Positions 38,215 through 48,704 of a DNA stretch of 64,000 nucleotides are shown piece after piece (position 1 is the first letter of the stretch; each line of letters begins with the position of its first letter). The stretch is from assembly GCA_947243795.1 (NCBI GenBank), contig OX365940.1, forward strand, positions 744,001 to 808,000. Reading direction: 5' to 3'. The stretch is from Saccharomyces uvarum. Lineage: Eukaryota; Ascomycota; Saccharomycetes; Saccharomycetales; Saccharomycetaceae. Under the pieces are notes generated by a model. It did no database searches. It was given only the letters and a program-made list of their open reading frames with translations, and was not told the DNA's origin. Made by a program: the position numbers and the translations under genes.

Positions 38215-38811
38215 ATGGCGAGACCAATTAACGGAAACAGCGAAGCAGAATCGAGAGGAAGGATCCTCCAGGGCGGTGCTTACGCAAATAACAACAATGT
38301 AAACAACGGAAACGGAAACGGAAACGGCAACGGCAATGGTAATGGTAACAACAACAGCAGCAACTCGAACAACGGGAACGGACCTGGGGCTAACGGAAGA
38401 GCTAACGGGAAGCAAAGACTCACGGCAGCACAGCAGCAATACATCAAAAATCTTATAGAGACGCATATCACGAACAACCACGCTGATCTGCGCCCCACAA
38501 GCCATCCGGTGGATTTTGAAGAGTACACGGATGCGTTCTTGAGGAGGTACAAGGACCACTTCCAATTGGATGTGCCAGACAACCTCACTTTGCAGGGATA
38601 CCTCTTGAGCTCCAAACTGGGCGCAAAGACGTACTCGTACAAGAGGAACACACAGGAACTGCACGACGCAAGGATACACAAGAAGGATCTGGCCAACGTG
38701 GTAAGAAGGCATTTCGACGAGCATTCCATCAAAGAGACCGACTGCATACCGCAATTCATATATAAGGTGAAAAACCAGAAGAAAAAATTCAAGATGGAAT
38801 TCCGGGGCTGA
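38215..38811 (+). CDS. SAP30: Rpd3L histone deacetylase complex subunit Sap30
   Basis: Sap30 is a subunit of the large Rpd3-Sin3 histone deacetylase complex, needed for repression and normal silencing. The 198-residue protein (201 in S. cerevisiae) has a low-complexity Asn/Gly N-terminus coded by a run of AACGGN units at about 38303-38350. The conserved Sin3-binding SAP30 domain follows from about residue 65 (RLTAAQQQYIKNLIETHI, VDFEEYTDAFLRRYKDHF), ending QKKKFKMEFRG. The repeat length probably varies within the species. Confidence 0.95.
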   Translation: MARPINGNSEAESRGRILQGGAYANNNNVNNGNGNGNGNGNGNGNNNSSNSNNGNGPGANGRANGKQRLTAAQQQYIKNLIETHITNNHADLRPTSHPVDFEEYTDAFLRRYKDHFQLDVPDNLTLQGYLLSSKLGAKTYSYKRNTQELHDARIHKKDLANVVRRHFDEHSIKETDCIPQFIYKVKNQKKKFKMEFRG

Positions 38812-38976
38812 ACCGGCAGCGACAAGCCCTTATATACAACACACATGTGTAAGTTTTTAAGATGATAACGGTTACGAACAGCGATCCTTCTTTATATATG
38901 CTGGTAAGGGTTAGTTCGAGGCTCTTTTATATACGGTGCGGGTAGCGGTCGCGCCCTTTTAAACGATTGATTGTAA

Positions 38977-39693
<717 letters not shown>

Positions 39694-39811
39694 ACGCGGG
39701 AATGCTCATGGTTAGACACATAGGCACATATTTTCGCATACGTGTGTGTGCATGTGTGTTTACTTACTTAGAATGAATAATTAAATAAATAAATAAAAAT
39801 AAATGTAATTA

Positions 39812-41215
39812 TCAATCATTGGGATATGGCACAGAAGCCAACTTGGCATATTGCCCGAAAAAGGTCTTTATGGGAACGGCGTTATCCAAAGGAGTCCAGC
39901 GGATCGCCCCTTTGCTGTTCCGCAGACGATCTGTGACCTCGTCTAAATCTTCAATCACATTATTATTGTAAAAATGACCCGTGACTATGAATTCCGGGAA
40001 CAACGTGAAAGTGTATCTACTTGGCTCCGGCGTGGCCTTGAAATAGACCTCCAAGGGCTTTCTCTTGTTGTAATGAGCTGACGGTATTATCGCGATGTCG
40101 GTGACTTGGAAACGAACCATGCATTTTCCAGGCTGTTGTTGATGGAACTTTTTCAAGGTGCTTTGCACTTTCTCCTCGGAATCAAGTGTGGAGGTGTCAT
40201 TGTTGGACCATATCTTAACGGTTTCGAGTACAGGGATGCTATTACCAGGTTCCGCACAGGGTATATACATGGGATATTCGTATAGTTTCGGCTTGAACGC
40301 TCTTCCACCAAAATTCTTGTGGTTTCTTCCTCTCCTTTTTCTGAAAAGTTTCATAGCCTCTATCGAGAGCAACCGATGTGATGCCACGGTAAGGATGAAA
40401 CCAGTCTGTTTCGGCGTCCATGCCAAGTCAAAGTTTTGCGAAGAGTTAATGACTCGATTGTTATTTTTTCTGACCATTTCCATCACCATTTCAAGCTCCT
40501 GTTCCTTGGGAAGCGGCTTGGTGAAAGGTGGCACAGGGATGGCAACCCATTGCAAACGAGGCAAATCCAAAGAATTGAAAAACGACTTGAACGCATCTAT
40601 TTGGTGCACTCTATCGTCATATATGGTCAATTCTCTCAGCGAAGGGTAGTTTTCCAGAAATGCATGCATCAGTTCCTTCTTATATTCACTGGTGTATTTC
40701 GAAACTCCGGTTTTCTTTAAGCAAACGGCATTGAACCTAAATTCATCTGGTGAGCATTCCTTGTGACTTCTTGCCGTTTGCAGAGCACGCTGTATCAACT
40801 CGTGGAATTTGCCCTCTTCCCTGCCCGTTAAAACAATAGAGAGGGTGTCCTTGGCCCGATACGACCCCTCCGCCAATTTGACGATCTCTTCATTCCATGA
40901 AAACCGTCTGGGTTTACTCCTCGAGATCTCGATAGCAGCCTGCAAAAACTCTGGCTCATTCCACCAGCCGCCATTCGGCAATTCACTCGACGTCAGCTTG
41001 CTCAACAGCTCGCGTGTGTATAACTGCTCTGTGGGGCCCGGTGTAGCAAACAGCGTATTGTCGAAATCGTATATGTGCAATTTCGTAATCGCATGTTCAG
41101 GGACCTCTGAGGGCACGGCCAACTCGTGTGCGCAACTGTTCCATTTCCTCAGCACGCAGTGATCGTTGCTCTTGCTGGACATCTCTCCTACAACACACAG
41201 CTTCTCCACCGGCAC
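39812..41215 (-). CDS. YMR265C: HAD-like (Swiss Army Knife RNA-repair type) protein, YMR265C orthologue
   Basis: This 467-residue protein (461 in S. cerevisiae) has a HAD-like N-terminal domain opening with LHIYDFDNTLFATPGP, where the DXDXT nucleophile motif is intact. LTGREEGKFHELI and LTIYDDRVHQIDAF are later HAD-type motifs. The family is linked by name to RNA repair, but the yeast protein has no established function. The start is uncertain: the ATG at 41215 gives 11 residues before MSSKSNDHCVLRKW, and the ATG at 41182 would give 456 residues. It converges with CUE1 (118 bp between stops; that spacer has TG and ATAA repeats). Confidence 0.9.
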   Translation of the reverse strand: MPVEKLCVVGEMSSKSNDHCVLRKWNSCAHELAVPSEVPEHAITKLHIYDFDNTLFATPGPTEQLYTRELLSKLTSSELPNGGWWNEPEFLQAAIEISRSKPRRFSWNEEIVKLAEGSYRAKDTLSIVLTGREEGKFHELIQRALQTARSHKECSPDEFRFNAVCLKKTGVSKYTSEYKKELMHAFLENYPSLRELTIYDDRVHQIDAFKSFFNSLDLPRLQWVAIPVPPFTKPLPKEQELEMVMEMVRKNNNRVINSSQNFDLAWTPKQTGFILTVASHRLLSIEAMKLFRKRRGRNHKNFGGRAFKPKLYEYPMYIPCAEPGNSIPVLETVKIWSNNDTSTLDSEEKVQSTLKKFHQQQPGKCMVRFQVTDIAIIPSAHYNKRKPLEVYFKATPEPSRYTFTLFPEFIVTGHFYNNNVIEDLDEVTDRLRNSKGAIRWTPLDNAVPIKTFFGQYAKLASVPYPND

Positions 41216-41786
41216 TTGAAGTCTGCATACACTGTATGTATGATATTCACACTCTATTTTCTTCTATCGCTTTACGAGATGTGACCTGATCTACGGACTT
41301 GGTTCTTCTATCTCCGTTACCCTCTGGACACCACGCGCCTTCTGCGGCTGTTTCTCTGTGACTCGTCCCGCGCGCATAATCTCCTGAAGCTGACTGCACA
41401 GGGACACCCTTAAAGGCTACGGGTCTTTCTTGGCACAGGCACACTACTCCGTTTACTTTAGGATATAAGGTTTCTTCTTCGTGGGCTTTTTATGGCGAGC
41501 TTCTGTTTTGCATCTGAAAAAAATTCTTCATCCATGTTTTTTTATCGTGGGAATGGAAAAACAAACGGTGATAACTACAGCAAAGCCGCATGGCTTGGCA
41601 CTCGTGCTTGGAGTTTCGACCCGTGCCTGGTTGTATAATATTATTATTAATCATCTTATTTTTATTTTTTTTCTTTTCTTTTTTTCGTTATATATATTTC
41701 AATTTCGGTATTCCAGCTTCTCTGGCTCATTATTGATCTTAGGGGCACGGCTAAACAGTAACGGCAGAGGCTACCTCGAGAAAAAT
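41216..41786. promoter_or_regulatory. Divergent promoter YMR265C / RSN1
   Basis: A 571-bp divergent region. The RSN1 frame is open through the right half, from an ATG at 41481, coding for 102 extra residues rich in Phe/Leu/Ile. I read this as an untranslated leader or promoter, because the S. cerevisiae protein begins at the position matching 41787. A T-rich tract occurs at 41655-41690. Confidence 0.45.
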
Positions 41787-44663
41787 ATGGGTAACGAAAC
41801 TGCTACTGCTGCTGCTACTACTGCTGCTAATGCCGCAAACACGTCGACCTATCAGGTCGTTACGGCTTTGGTCAGTAACGGTGGTATCTTTATTATTTTC
41901 ATTATTGCCTTCATACTGCTACGTATGAAATTGAAAAGGATATACGCACCCAAATCCTCATTCAACCTTATCAATGAAGAGAAGAAGCCGGAACCTTTGC
42001 CAAAGGGTCTGTGGCAATGGCTCAGGCCACTATTGAAAAAATCGGACAATTTCATCATCCAACAAGCCGGTCTAGACGGTTATTTCTTTTTGAGATACCT
42101 TTTCATTCTTTCCGTTTATTGTGCCGTATCCCTAATATATCTCTTTCCCATTCTATTAGCTCTTAACGCAGCTGGTCAAGGTAATCTTCAAACGGGAATG
42201 AATCGATTGGCTTATCAGAACGTTAAGCACCGTGGTAGATATTTTGGCCATGTTTTATGTGGGTGGATTTTCTTTTGGGGGTTTCTTTACATTATATATA
42301 GAGAGTTGTACTTTTACACTTCTATGAGACAAGCTGTATTGGCTTCTCCTCGTTATGCTAGAAAGTTATCCTCCAGAACCGTACTATTCCAAACTGTTCC
42401 TAAGCAATACTTGAGTGAAGAAGAATTTTCCAAGTTGTTTGATGGTGTTAAGAGGGTCTGGATTGCCAGAGGTTCCAGTAAGATCGAAGCTATGGTCAAG
42501 AAGAGGGACGGTATGGCTTTACAGTTGGAGGGTGCTGTGATTAGCTATATGAAATCTGCATTGAAAGAAATCAAGAAGTTGAACAAAAAGAGTCCTCAAT
42601 TATCCGTGTCTAGTAATATTGCTGATTATGTTCCTGATAAGAACAGGCCACACCATAAAATTAACAAGTTTGCCAAATTCTTTTTTGGTAAAAAAGTTGA
42701 TACCATAACCTACATTAAAGAGGAGCTACCCAAATTGAACGTACAAGTAAAGGAATTACAAGCGGATCATGAAAGCGCTTCCCCTTTCAATTCCGTTTTT
42801 GTGGAGTTTGAATCTCAATATCAGGCCCAAGTCGCCTCTCAGATCACCACGTACCACGCTCCTCTTTTCATGACCCCAGCGCACGTCGGTATTGAACCAT
42901 CCAATATTGTTTGGTTTAATATGAGAATGTTCTGGTGGGAAAGACTAGGCAGAAAAGTTACTTCTGTTTCAGCAATTGTCGCATTGGTTATCTTATGGGC
43001 GACTCCGGTGGCCTTTGTTGGTTCAATTTCCAATATCACGTCTTTGACTAAAGAACTTCCATGGTTAAATTTCATCTATAAACTACCAAAACATCTAATG
43101 GGTGTATTGACATCTTTGGCACCAACCGTAGCATTAGCACTGCTGATGAGTTTATTGCCAGTCTTTATTAGACATATGGCTGTTGCGCAAGGTGCTCCCT
43201 CTAAGCAAATTGTAGAACATTTCACTCAACAAGCTTATTTCGCCTTTCAGGTCATTCAAGTGTTTTTAGTTGTTACAATATCGTCTGCTGCTACATCCAC
43301 AGTAAGTGCGATTATAGAAGATCCTTCGAAGGCCATGAATTTATTGGCTTCAAATTTGCCAAAAGCTTCTAATTTCTTCATCTCCTATGTTATTTTACAA
43401 GGTTTCTCCGTTTCCTCAGGTGCTCTTCTGCAAATCGTCCCATTAATTATTTTCTATCTCTTGGGCGCTCTTTTAGATGGCACCGTCAGGAAGAAGTGGA
43501 ATCGTTTTTCTGGTTTATCAAGTATGCAATGGGGAACAACTTTCCCAGTTTTTACAAATATGGCAGTCATCATTTTTTCGTACGCCATCATTTCTCCACT
43601 GATTCTATTATTCGGTGCAGTTGCATTCTTCCTATTGTATGTCGCATATTTATACAATTTGACTTATGTCTATCAGGAGTCACCAGATGGGAGAGGTATT
43701 TACTACCCAAGAGCTCTATTTCAATCTTTAGTCGGTGTATACATCGGTCAAATTTGTTTGCTGGGTCTTTTTGTTGTTGGTAAAGGTTATGGCCCTATCA
43801 TTCTACAAATCATTGGTATTTGTGTCACAGTCTTTGTTCATCTACATTTGAACATTGCATTTGATCATCTATCGAAAGTTGTACCTGTAGATACAATGAA
43901 ACCGCTAGACGGTATATTAGACACTCCTTCCTTCAAAAATATCTACCGAGGAGCAGGACAGGGCAAAGAAAAGAAGAATAATTTTGGTGCCAATATCAAT
44001 ATGGATGGAATCAGAGAATTACCTGAGTTTCCAATCAAAAAATATCACAAGAAGACTGATTCTGTCATTGAACAACAAGTGGATAATAGCTTATTTAGCG
44101 AAAACACATTTGAATATCAATTTAACCCAACCTATGATGCAAATGCAAATGGGCACGTTAGAAATACCGAAAACACAATTGAAGATGTTCCATTATTAGC
44201 AGATGGTGACACAATGAAGATCCCTCCTGCACCGTGGTGGAAGAGGTTCTTGAAACCTCACGTCTATTATTCTTATAAGGCTGTGAAAAACAGACTGCCT
44301 GAAGTTTATGGTTTGGTCGATCCTAGTGAAAAAGTCAATGAGTTTGATATTGCTCATGCTTATGACTATCCAGCCGTTAGCGCAGAATGTCCACTATTAT
44401 GGATCCCTCAAGATCCTTATGGGTTTTCTAAGGCTCTGATTGCCGATGTAGCCGGAGTTATCGATATGTCTGATAAAAATGCCACAATCGATAAGGACTC
44501 AAAGTTTTCATTGCAAGACATGCCACCTTCTTACCAAGACATCAAAAGTGAAAACGCAAATGATGCAACAGAGACAAAGGATGATTTTGAAACCACTAGT
44601 CAGGAAATTAATCCATTCGCAGATCCGAACTATAAAGGAGAAGAAAATCGTCCGAAAGTTTAG
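41787..44663 (+). CDS. RSN1: OSCA/TMEM63-family membrane protein Rsn1
   Basis: Rsn1 belongs to the OSCA/TMEM63 (calcium-permeable stress-gated channel-like, RSN1_7TM) family. S. cerevisiae Rsn1 was found as a dosage suppressor of sodium sensitivity in sro7 mutants. The 958-residue product (953 in S. cerevisiae) starts MGNETATAAATT. About eleven hydrophobic helices are visible: an N-terminal set, a soluble RRM-like loop (about residues 170-360, including FNSVFVEFESQYQAQ) and the 7TM core. The C-terminal cytosolic tail contains PPSYQ. The ATG at 41787 was chosen from the conserved start; the frame is open a further 306 bp upstream. Identity to S. cerevisiae is about 80%. Confidence 0.95.
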   Translation: MGNETATAAATTAANAANTSTYQVVTALVSNGGIFIIFIIAFILLRMKLKRIYAPKSSFNLINEEKKPEPLPKGLWQWLRPLLKKSDNFIIQQAGLDGYFFLRYLFILSVYCAVSLIYLFPILLALNAAGQGNLQTGMNRLAYQNVKHRGRYFGHVLCGWIFFWGFLYIIYRELYFYTSMRQAVLASPRYARKLSSRTVLFQTVPKQYLSEEEFSKLFDGVKRVWIARGSSKIEAMVKKRDGMALQLEGAVISYMKSALKEIKKLNKKSPQLSVSSNIADYVPDKNRPHHKINKFAKFFFGKKVDTITYIKEELPKLNVQVKELQADHESASPFNSVFVEFESQYQAQVASQITTYHAPLFMTPAHVGIEPSNIVWFNMRMFWWERLGRKVTSVSAIVALVILWATPVAFVGSISNITSLTKELPWLNFIYKLPKHLMGVLTSLAPTVALALLMSLLPVFIRHMAVAQGAPSKQIVEHFTQQAYFAFQVIQVFLVVTISSAATSTVSAIIEDPSKAMNLLASNLPKASNFFISYVILQGFSVSSGALLQIVPLIIFYLLGALLDGTVRKKWNRFSGLSSMQWGTTFPVFTNMAVIIFSYAIISPLILLFGAVAFFLLYVAYLYNLTYVYQESPDGRGIYYPRALFQSLVGVYIGQICLLGLFVVGKGYGPIILQIIGICVTVFVHLHLNIAFDHLSKVVPVDTMKPLDGILDTPSFKNIYRGAGQGKEKKNNFGANINMDGIRELPEFPIKKYHKKTDSVIEQQVDNSLFSENTFEYQFNPTYDANANGHVRNTENTIEDVPLLADGDTMKIPPAPWWKRFLKPHVYYSYKAVKNRLPEVYGLVDPSEKVNEFDIAHAYDYPAVSAECPLLWIPQDPYGFSKALIADVAGVIDMSDKNATIDKDSKFSLQDMPPSYQDIKSENANDATETKDDFETTSQEINPFADPNYKGEENRPKV

Positions 44664-45087
44664 CAGCTCGGTGAGCTTTATTAGAAATATCCAGTCGCTA
44701 TCGTTTGTTTAACCGTTGTCCTCTGGCGGTTGAATTGTATTTACTACGAGAAGGGGAGAAAAAGAAAAGCTCAGATGTGGTTTATTCTTTAAACGCACTT
44801 ACGATCTTTTTTTGTGTCATTCTTTATAATAATATTATTAACGTAATTATATAACTTGTATTGTCTAAATGGATATTTACTTTTTTTCATATATTAATAG
44901 TTTTATTTCTTGAAAGTGTGTTTTTGTTTTTTGTCATTTATGAACTTTGCAAGATAGGGAGAAACTCCGCATTATGGTGTGCGATCATTGACTTGATTGA
45001 AGCTAAACACAGGAGGAGGGGTTCGATTAGGAATCTAATTTGTATTCGTGAATAGCCAACCCTTTCTAGAAAAGCTACGGTGTAACC
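44664..45087 (+). promoter_or_regulatory. RSN1 3' end and PPA2 promoter
   Basis: A 424-bp tandem region of AT-rich sequence with T-runs. A short open frame (44861-45055) has no similarity that I recognise. No element is called. Confidence 0.35.
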
Positions 45088-46020
45088 ATGAGTTTACTGC
45101 GAATGAATTCTTTGGTCGGTAAAAATAGATCATTAGAACGGTTAAAACAAACACTGAACATATTATCCTTTCGTATCCAGAGACAGTTAAGTACCACTCA
45201 ACAAGGCAGTAAATATACTCTAGGATTCAAGAAATACCTAAAACTTCCAAATGGGGAGGTTGGCTCGTTTTTCCATGATGTACCTTTAGATCTAAATGAA
45301 CGTGAAAAGACTGTAAATATGATAGCGGAGGTCCCTAGATGGACTACCGGAAAATTTGAAATATCTAAAGAACTGAAATTCAATCCCATTATACAAGATA
45401 CGAAGAACGGTAAGCTTAGATTTGTAAACAACATTTTCCCATATCATGGCTATATACATAACTATGGTGCCATTCCACAGACGTGGGAAGATCCGACAAT
45501 CAGGCACGAGTTGGGAAATGGCGATTTGGCCTTGAGAGGTGACAATGATCCTCTTGATTGCTGCGAAATTGGTTCAGATGTTTTAGAAATAGGCTCCGTA
45601 AGAAAGGTTAAAGTATTAGGATCACTAGCTTTGATTGACGATGGTGAATTGGATTGGAAAATCATAGTAATCAGTGTAAACGATCCCTTATATCCTAAAC
45701 TTGATAATCTGGAGAATGTTGAAAAGCACTTTCCTGGAATTTTGGATGCAACCAGAGAGTGGTTTAGAAAATACAAAGTTCCAATGGGGAAGCCATTGAA
45801 TAAATTTGCCTTTCGTGAACAGTATATGGACTCCGACGACGCCATCAAAACTATAAAGGAATGTCATAATTCGTGGCGTAAACTCATATCGGGATCATTG
45901 CAGGCCAAGTACGACAACCTACCAAATATAGAAAGAGCTGGCAAAGGTGTCACACTCCAAGATAGTAGTAAGCCTCCTTCTGAAATACCACCTGAGGTAC
46001 AGAAATGGTACTATGTCTAG
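45088..46020 (+). CDS. PPA2: Mitochondrial inorganic pyrophosphatase Ppa2
   Basis: Ppa2 hydrolyses pyrophosphate to phosphate in the mitochondrial matrix and is required for mitochondrial DNA maintenance and respiration. The 310-residue length equals the S. cerevisiae protein. The N-terminal 35 residues are basic and hydroxylated, without acids until later (RMNSLVGKNRSLERLKQTL), a typical targeting peptide. The family I pyrophosphatase signature DNDPLDCC is at residues 152-159 with its three metal-binding Asp. YNYGAIPQTWEDP-like sequence (HNYGAIPQTW) precedes it. Confidence 0.97.
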   Translation: MSLLRMNSLVGKNRSLERLKQTLNILSFRIQRQLSTTQQGSKYTLGFKKYLKLPNGEVGSFFHDVPLDLNEREKTVNMIAEVPRWTTGKFEISKELKFNPIIQDTKNGKLRFVNNIFPYHGYIHNYGAIPQTWEDPTIRHELGNGDLALRGDNDPLDCCEIGSDVLEIGSVRKVKVLGSLALIDDGELDWKIIVISVNDPLYPKLDNLENVEKHFPGILDATREWFRKYKVPMGKPLNKFAFREQYMDSDDAIKTIKECHNSWRKLISGSLQAKYDNLPNIERAGKGVTLQDSSKPPSEIPPEVQKWYYV

Positions 46021-46184
46021 ACACAGATGCTCAGACGAAAGATTGTATCTTATGTAGTTATGTAGCTTCGGTAACACCTGATGTATTCTCCTTGTATATA
46101 TTCTCACCAAAAGGGTTCATGTCATTCATTCGTCTTATGTCTCATTATATCGACAATGCAAAAATTCCTTAGCTTGGACGATTC

Positions 46185-47519
46185 CTATTTTCCTAAAAAC
46201 ATCTTACGGAAATCATCATTAGACAGTTGCTCTTGTTTATCTGTTGATTTATCCTTTACTTGATGATTTGGCCCCTTTTGCATCGTGTTTATGCGACTAG
46301 ATTTCGCATCCTTTACGGTATTATTGTACCGATTATTGTGATACTTTTTCATATCATTGATAGTTCCTGATCGTACTACCTTTCCTTGGAATTGAGAACC
46401 ATTAAGTATCATAGGCATCTTTGCTGCTAGTTTCTCATCTCTAAATACAATAATGGCGCCATTAAAGTCACTGACGAGATGTACTTTCTCAACTTGACTT
46501 TTATTGACGTGTATTTCTTCTCGAAGAAACTCTTCAATTTGGCTTGACGAAACCTTATCCGAAACTGGAAACAAACACGTCAATGATTCTAATTCTTTAC
46601 TATTGCGTAAAGTAAGAAGTCGTTTGACTTCTTTTCTTTCCAAAAATGGTTTCTTATCCGCCAAGCCAACAGAAATCTCCCTATCGTGCAGCATAGTTTT
46701 GTTCATTTGAAGAGCCTTTTCAGCATAACATTTCTTTTCAAAAGTTATAAATGCACAACAATTATTGAAGCTATACTCTTTCTGTCCTCCAGGAATATTA
46801 ATTTTTTCAATGTTACCAAATTGTTCAAACAACTCCTTTAGGGTATTTTCGTCGAGCAATTCTGCATTCACATTTCGTACTATAATTTCCCGACCCTCTA
46901 ATGTAGCGGAATCAGTCCGTTTAGACCTTTCGAGGGGATTAGAGATCTTAGTGACCAACATATACCCTTCTATTTCAAGCTCGTTCAATTTTTCTACACA
47001 AGCATTCGCATCTTCTTTAGAAGTAACATCAATATAAGCGAACCTTCTGTTTGTATTAAAACGTAAACTAGGAAGCCGTATACTTAGGATGACAATGTTG
47101 AGATTTTTAAATAGGCCCCTAATTTCTCGCTGTGTGTAGTTTGGAGGGAAATTGGTCATCCATAATGTGCAATCTATTAAATGAGACACTGTAATTTCAT
47201 TCTGGCCTACAGGTTTATATGTCTTGGTCAGTGCTGCAAGGGCCCCATCGTATTTAGCAAATTCAATACGTGCAAAACGAAAGCTCTTCTCGAGTGAATC
47301 TGCTATATCGACGTGTAAAATTGGGCCACAGTCTTTAAAGTATTTATAGACTTTGTTTTGGTTATAACTCTTCGGTAAGTTCTTAACTAGCACAGTTGTT
47401 AACTCTCTATTCCTTGTCAGAGTTTCATTCGCTTTCTTTGAAGATGATGTTGCCGCTACTGAGGAGTCTTCGTCCAAAGGTCGTTTTGACCGTGATGTAG
47501 TATCATGCGCATCTTCCAT
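46185..47519 (-). CDS. PRP24: U6 snRNP recycling factor Prp24
   Basis: Prp24 binds U6 snRNA and anneals it to U4 to regenerate U4/U6 di-snRNPs for splicing. The 444-residue product (444 in S. cerevisiae) starts MEDAHDTTSRSKRPLDE. Four RRMs are visible: about residues 40-115 (TTVLVKNLPKSYNQ), 117-195 (TLWMTNFPPNYTQ), 210-290 (REIIVRNVNAELLDE) and a divergent fourth. The C-terminal SNDDFRKMFLGK is the conserved Lsm2-8-binding tail. The frame is open to an ATG at 47564, but 47519 matches the family. It is divergent from TMA23. Confidence 0.96.
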   Translation of the reverse strand: MEDAHDTTSRSKRPLDEDSSVAATSSSKKANETLTRNRELTTVLVKNLPKSYNQNKVYKYFKDCGPILHVDIADSLEKSFRFARIEFAKYDGALAALTKTYKPVGQNEITVSHLIDCTLWMTNFPPNYTQREIRGLFKNLNIVILSIRLPSLRFNTNRRFAYIDVTSKEDANACVEKLNELEIEGYMLVTKISNPLERSKRTDSATLEGREIIVRNVNAELLDENTLKELFEQFGNIEKINIPGGQKEYSFNNCCAFITFEKKCYAEKALQMNKTMLHDREISVGLADKKPFLERKEVKRLLTLRNSKELESLTCLFPVSDKVSSSQIEEFLREEIHVNKSQVEKVHLVSDFNGAIIVFRDEKLAAKMPMILNGSQFQGKVVRSGTINDMKKYHNNRYNNTVKDAKSSRINTMQKGPNHQVKDKSTDKQEQLSNDDFRKMFLGK

Positions 47520-47632
47520 AGTCGCCGTTATGAATAAAATGGTTAGACTCGTTTGTCGTGGCACTGTTCTATTACCAAAGTGTAGTAAAGGTATTTAAAA
47601 ACTGGCATTGCTATTTTCATTATATTGCCGCT

Positions 47633-47653
47633 TGAAAAAATTTTAAGCGATGA
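47633..47653. promoter_or_regulatory. RRPE + PAC-like pair upstream of TMA23
   Basis: TGAAAAAATTT at 47633-47643 resembles the ribosomal RNA processing element (RRPE). It is followed four bases later by GCGATGA at 47647-47653, the core of the PAC element. The pair lies about 110-130 bp before the TMA23 ATG in the 243-bp divergent promoter shared with PRP24. RRPE+PAC is the signature of the ribosome-biogenesis regulon, to which TMA23 belongs. Confidence 0.65.
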
Positions 47654-47762
47654 CTTTAAAAAAGATTCATAAACGTACATTATATAATTCATTAAAAATA
47701 AGCAAAATTTTAAATAGTGCCCCAAGAAGCAGAAGACGGTTTGCTGCAAAAATTAATCAGAT

Positions 47763-48392
47763 ATGGATAGCAAAGAGTATCTTATATCGTATGGTTGGAA
47801 AGAAGGAGAAGCTTTTAAAGAAGGCGGTCTAAAGAGACCCATATTGGTCAAGCATAAAAGAGATAAGAAGGGATTGGGTAACGCACCTGGTGGGAACGAT
47901 GGTGAAGCATGGTGGGAAAGGCTGTTTGACGGGCATTTGAAGAATCTAGACGTCAGTACAAGTAATGGTGGTATTAAATTTACCCAAAATGAAGTAGTTG
48001 CATCTGCTGTGTCGAAAAGCAGCTCACCTTTATACAGATGGTTCGTCAAAGGGGAAGGTTTGAAAGGGACCATTGGAAACCACAGTGTAAAGAAAGAAGC
48101 CAGTATTGTGATATCGGGTGCGAGCTCAAGTAAATCGAAGAAGAAGAGAAGCAGAGGCGATGATGATGACTGCAAGGCTAAAAAAAAGAAGTTAAAGAAG
48201 GACAGAAAGAGTAAAGACGATATGAAGAGTGAAAAGGAAAGGAAGACCAAAAAAGATAGTAAAAAAGCCAAAAAAAGCAAGCATAGTAGTAATGAAGATA
48301 AGAAATCTAAGCATAAAAAGGATAGAAAGATTAAAAAACATAAAAAGGAACAAAAGTCGGCCGGAAAACATAAAAAGGAGCATATATCATAA
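47763..48392 (+). CDS. TMA23: Nucleolar ribosome-biogenesis protein Tma23
   Basis: Tma23 is a nucleolar protein implicated in ribosome biogenesis and found with translating ribosomes; its loss affects 40S export. The 209-residue protein (211 in S. cerevisiae) has a G-patch-like N-terminus (SYGWKEGEAFKEGGLKRPILV, DKKGLGN). An about 90-residue Lys-rich tail (KKKRSRGDDDDCKAKKKKL and onward) serves nucleolar and RNA targeting. The ATG at 47763 directly follows CAGAT. Confidence 0.95.
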   Translation: MDSKEYLISYGWKEGEAFKEGGLKRPILVKHKRDKKGLGNAPGGNDGEAWWERLFDGHLKNLDVSTSNGGIKFTQNEVVASAVSKSSSPLYRWFVKGEGLKGTIGNHSVKKEASIVISGASSSKSKKKRSRGDDDDCKAKKKKLKKDRKSKDDMKSEKERKTKKDSKKAKKSKHSSNEDKKSKHKKDRKIKKHKKEQKSAGKHKKEHIS

Positions 48393-48704
48393 TTTTAGTC
48401 TTATATGTGTATAAACCGATAAACTATTTTTACCATTAGTTGGAGCCAAAGTTTTTATTTTACGTTTTGCTACTCCTGACAAATTTAAGGAATTGTATCA
48501 ATAGATTTGCTTAAGAAGAGAAAACCACAACTCAAGATAAATACGTATATTATAACATACGCTGATATTAGAGTAAAAATGAATACTGAGTCTTGAATAC
48601 AGGAAGAAGAAGGAAATTGCTCCCTTTCTAGTCTCTCCGTGCCTTTGTTATCTTCCTGAGATAAACTACGAATAATAGGTTATGAGAGATAGTATATAGC
48701 TGTC
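48393..48704. other. Convergent intergenic region TMA23 / RRN9
   Basis: A 312-bp stretch between two 3' ends, AT-rich, with nothing identifiable. Confidence 0.35.
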
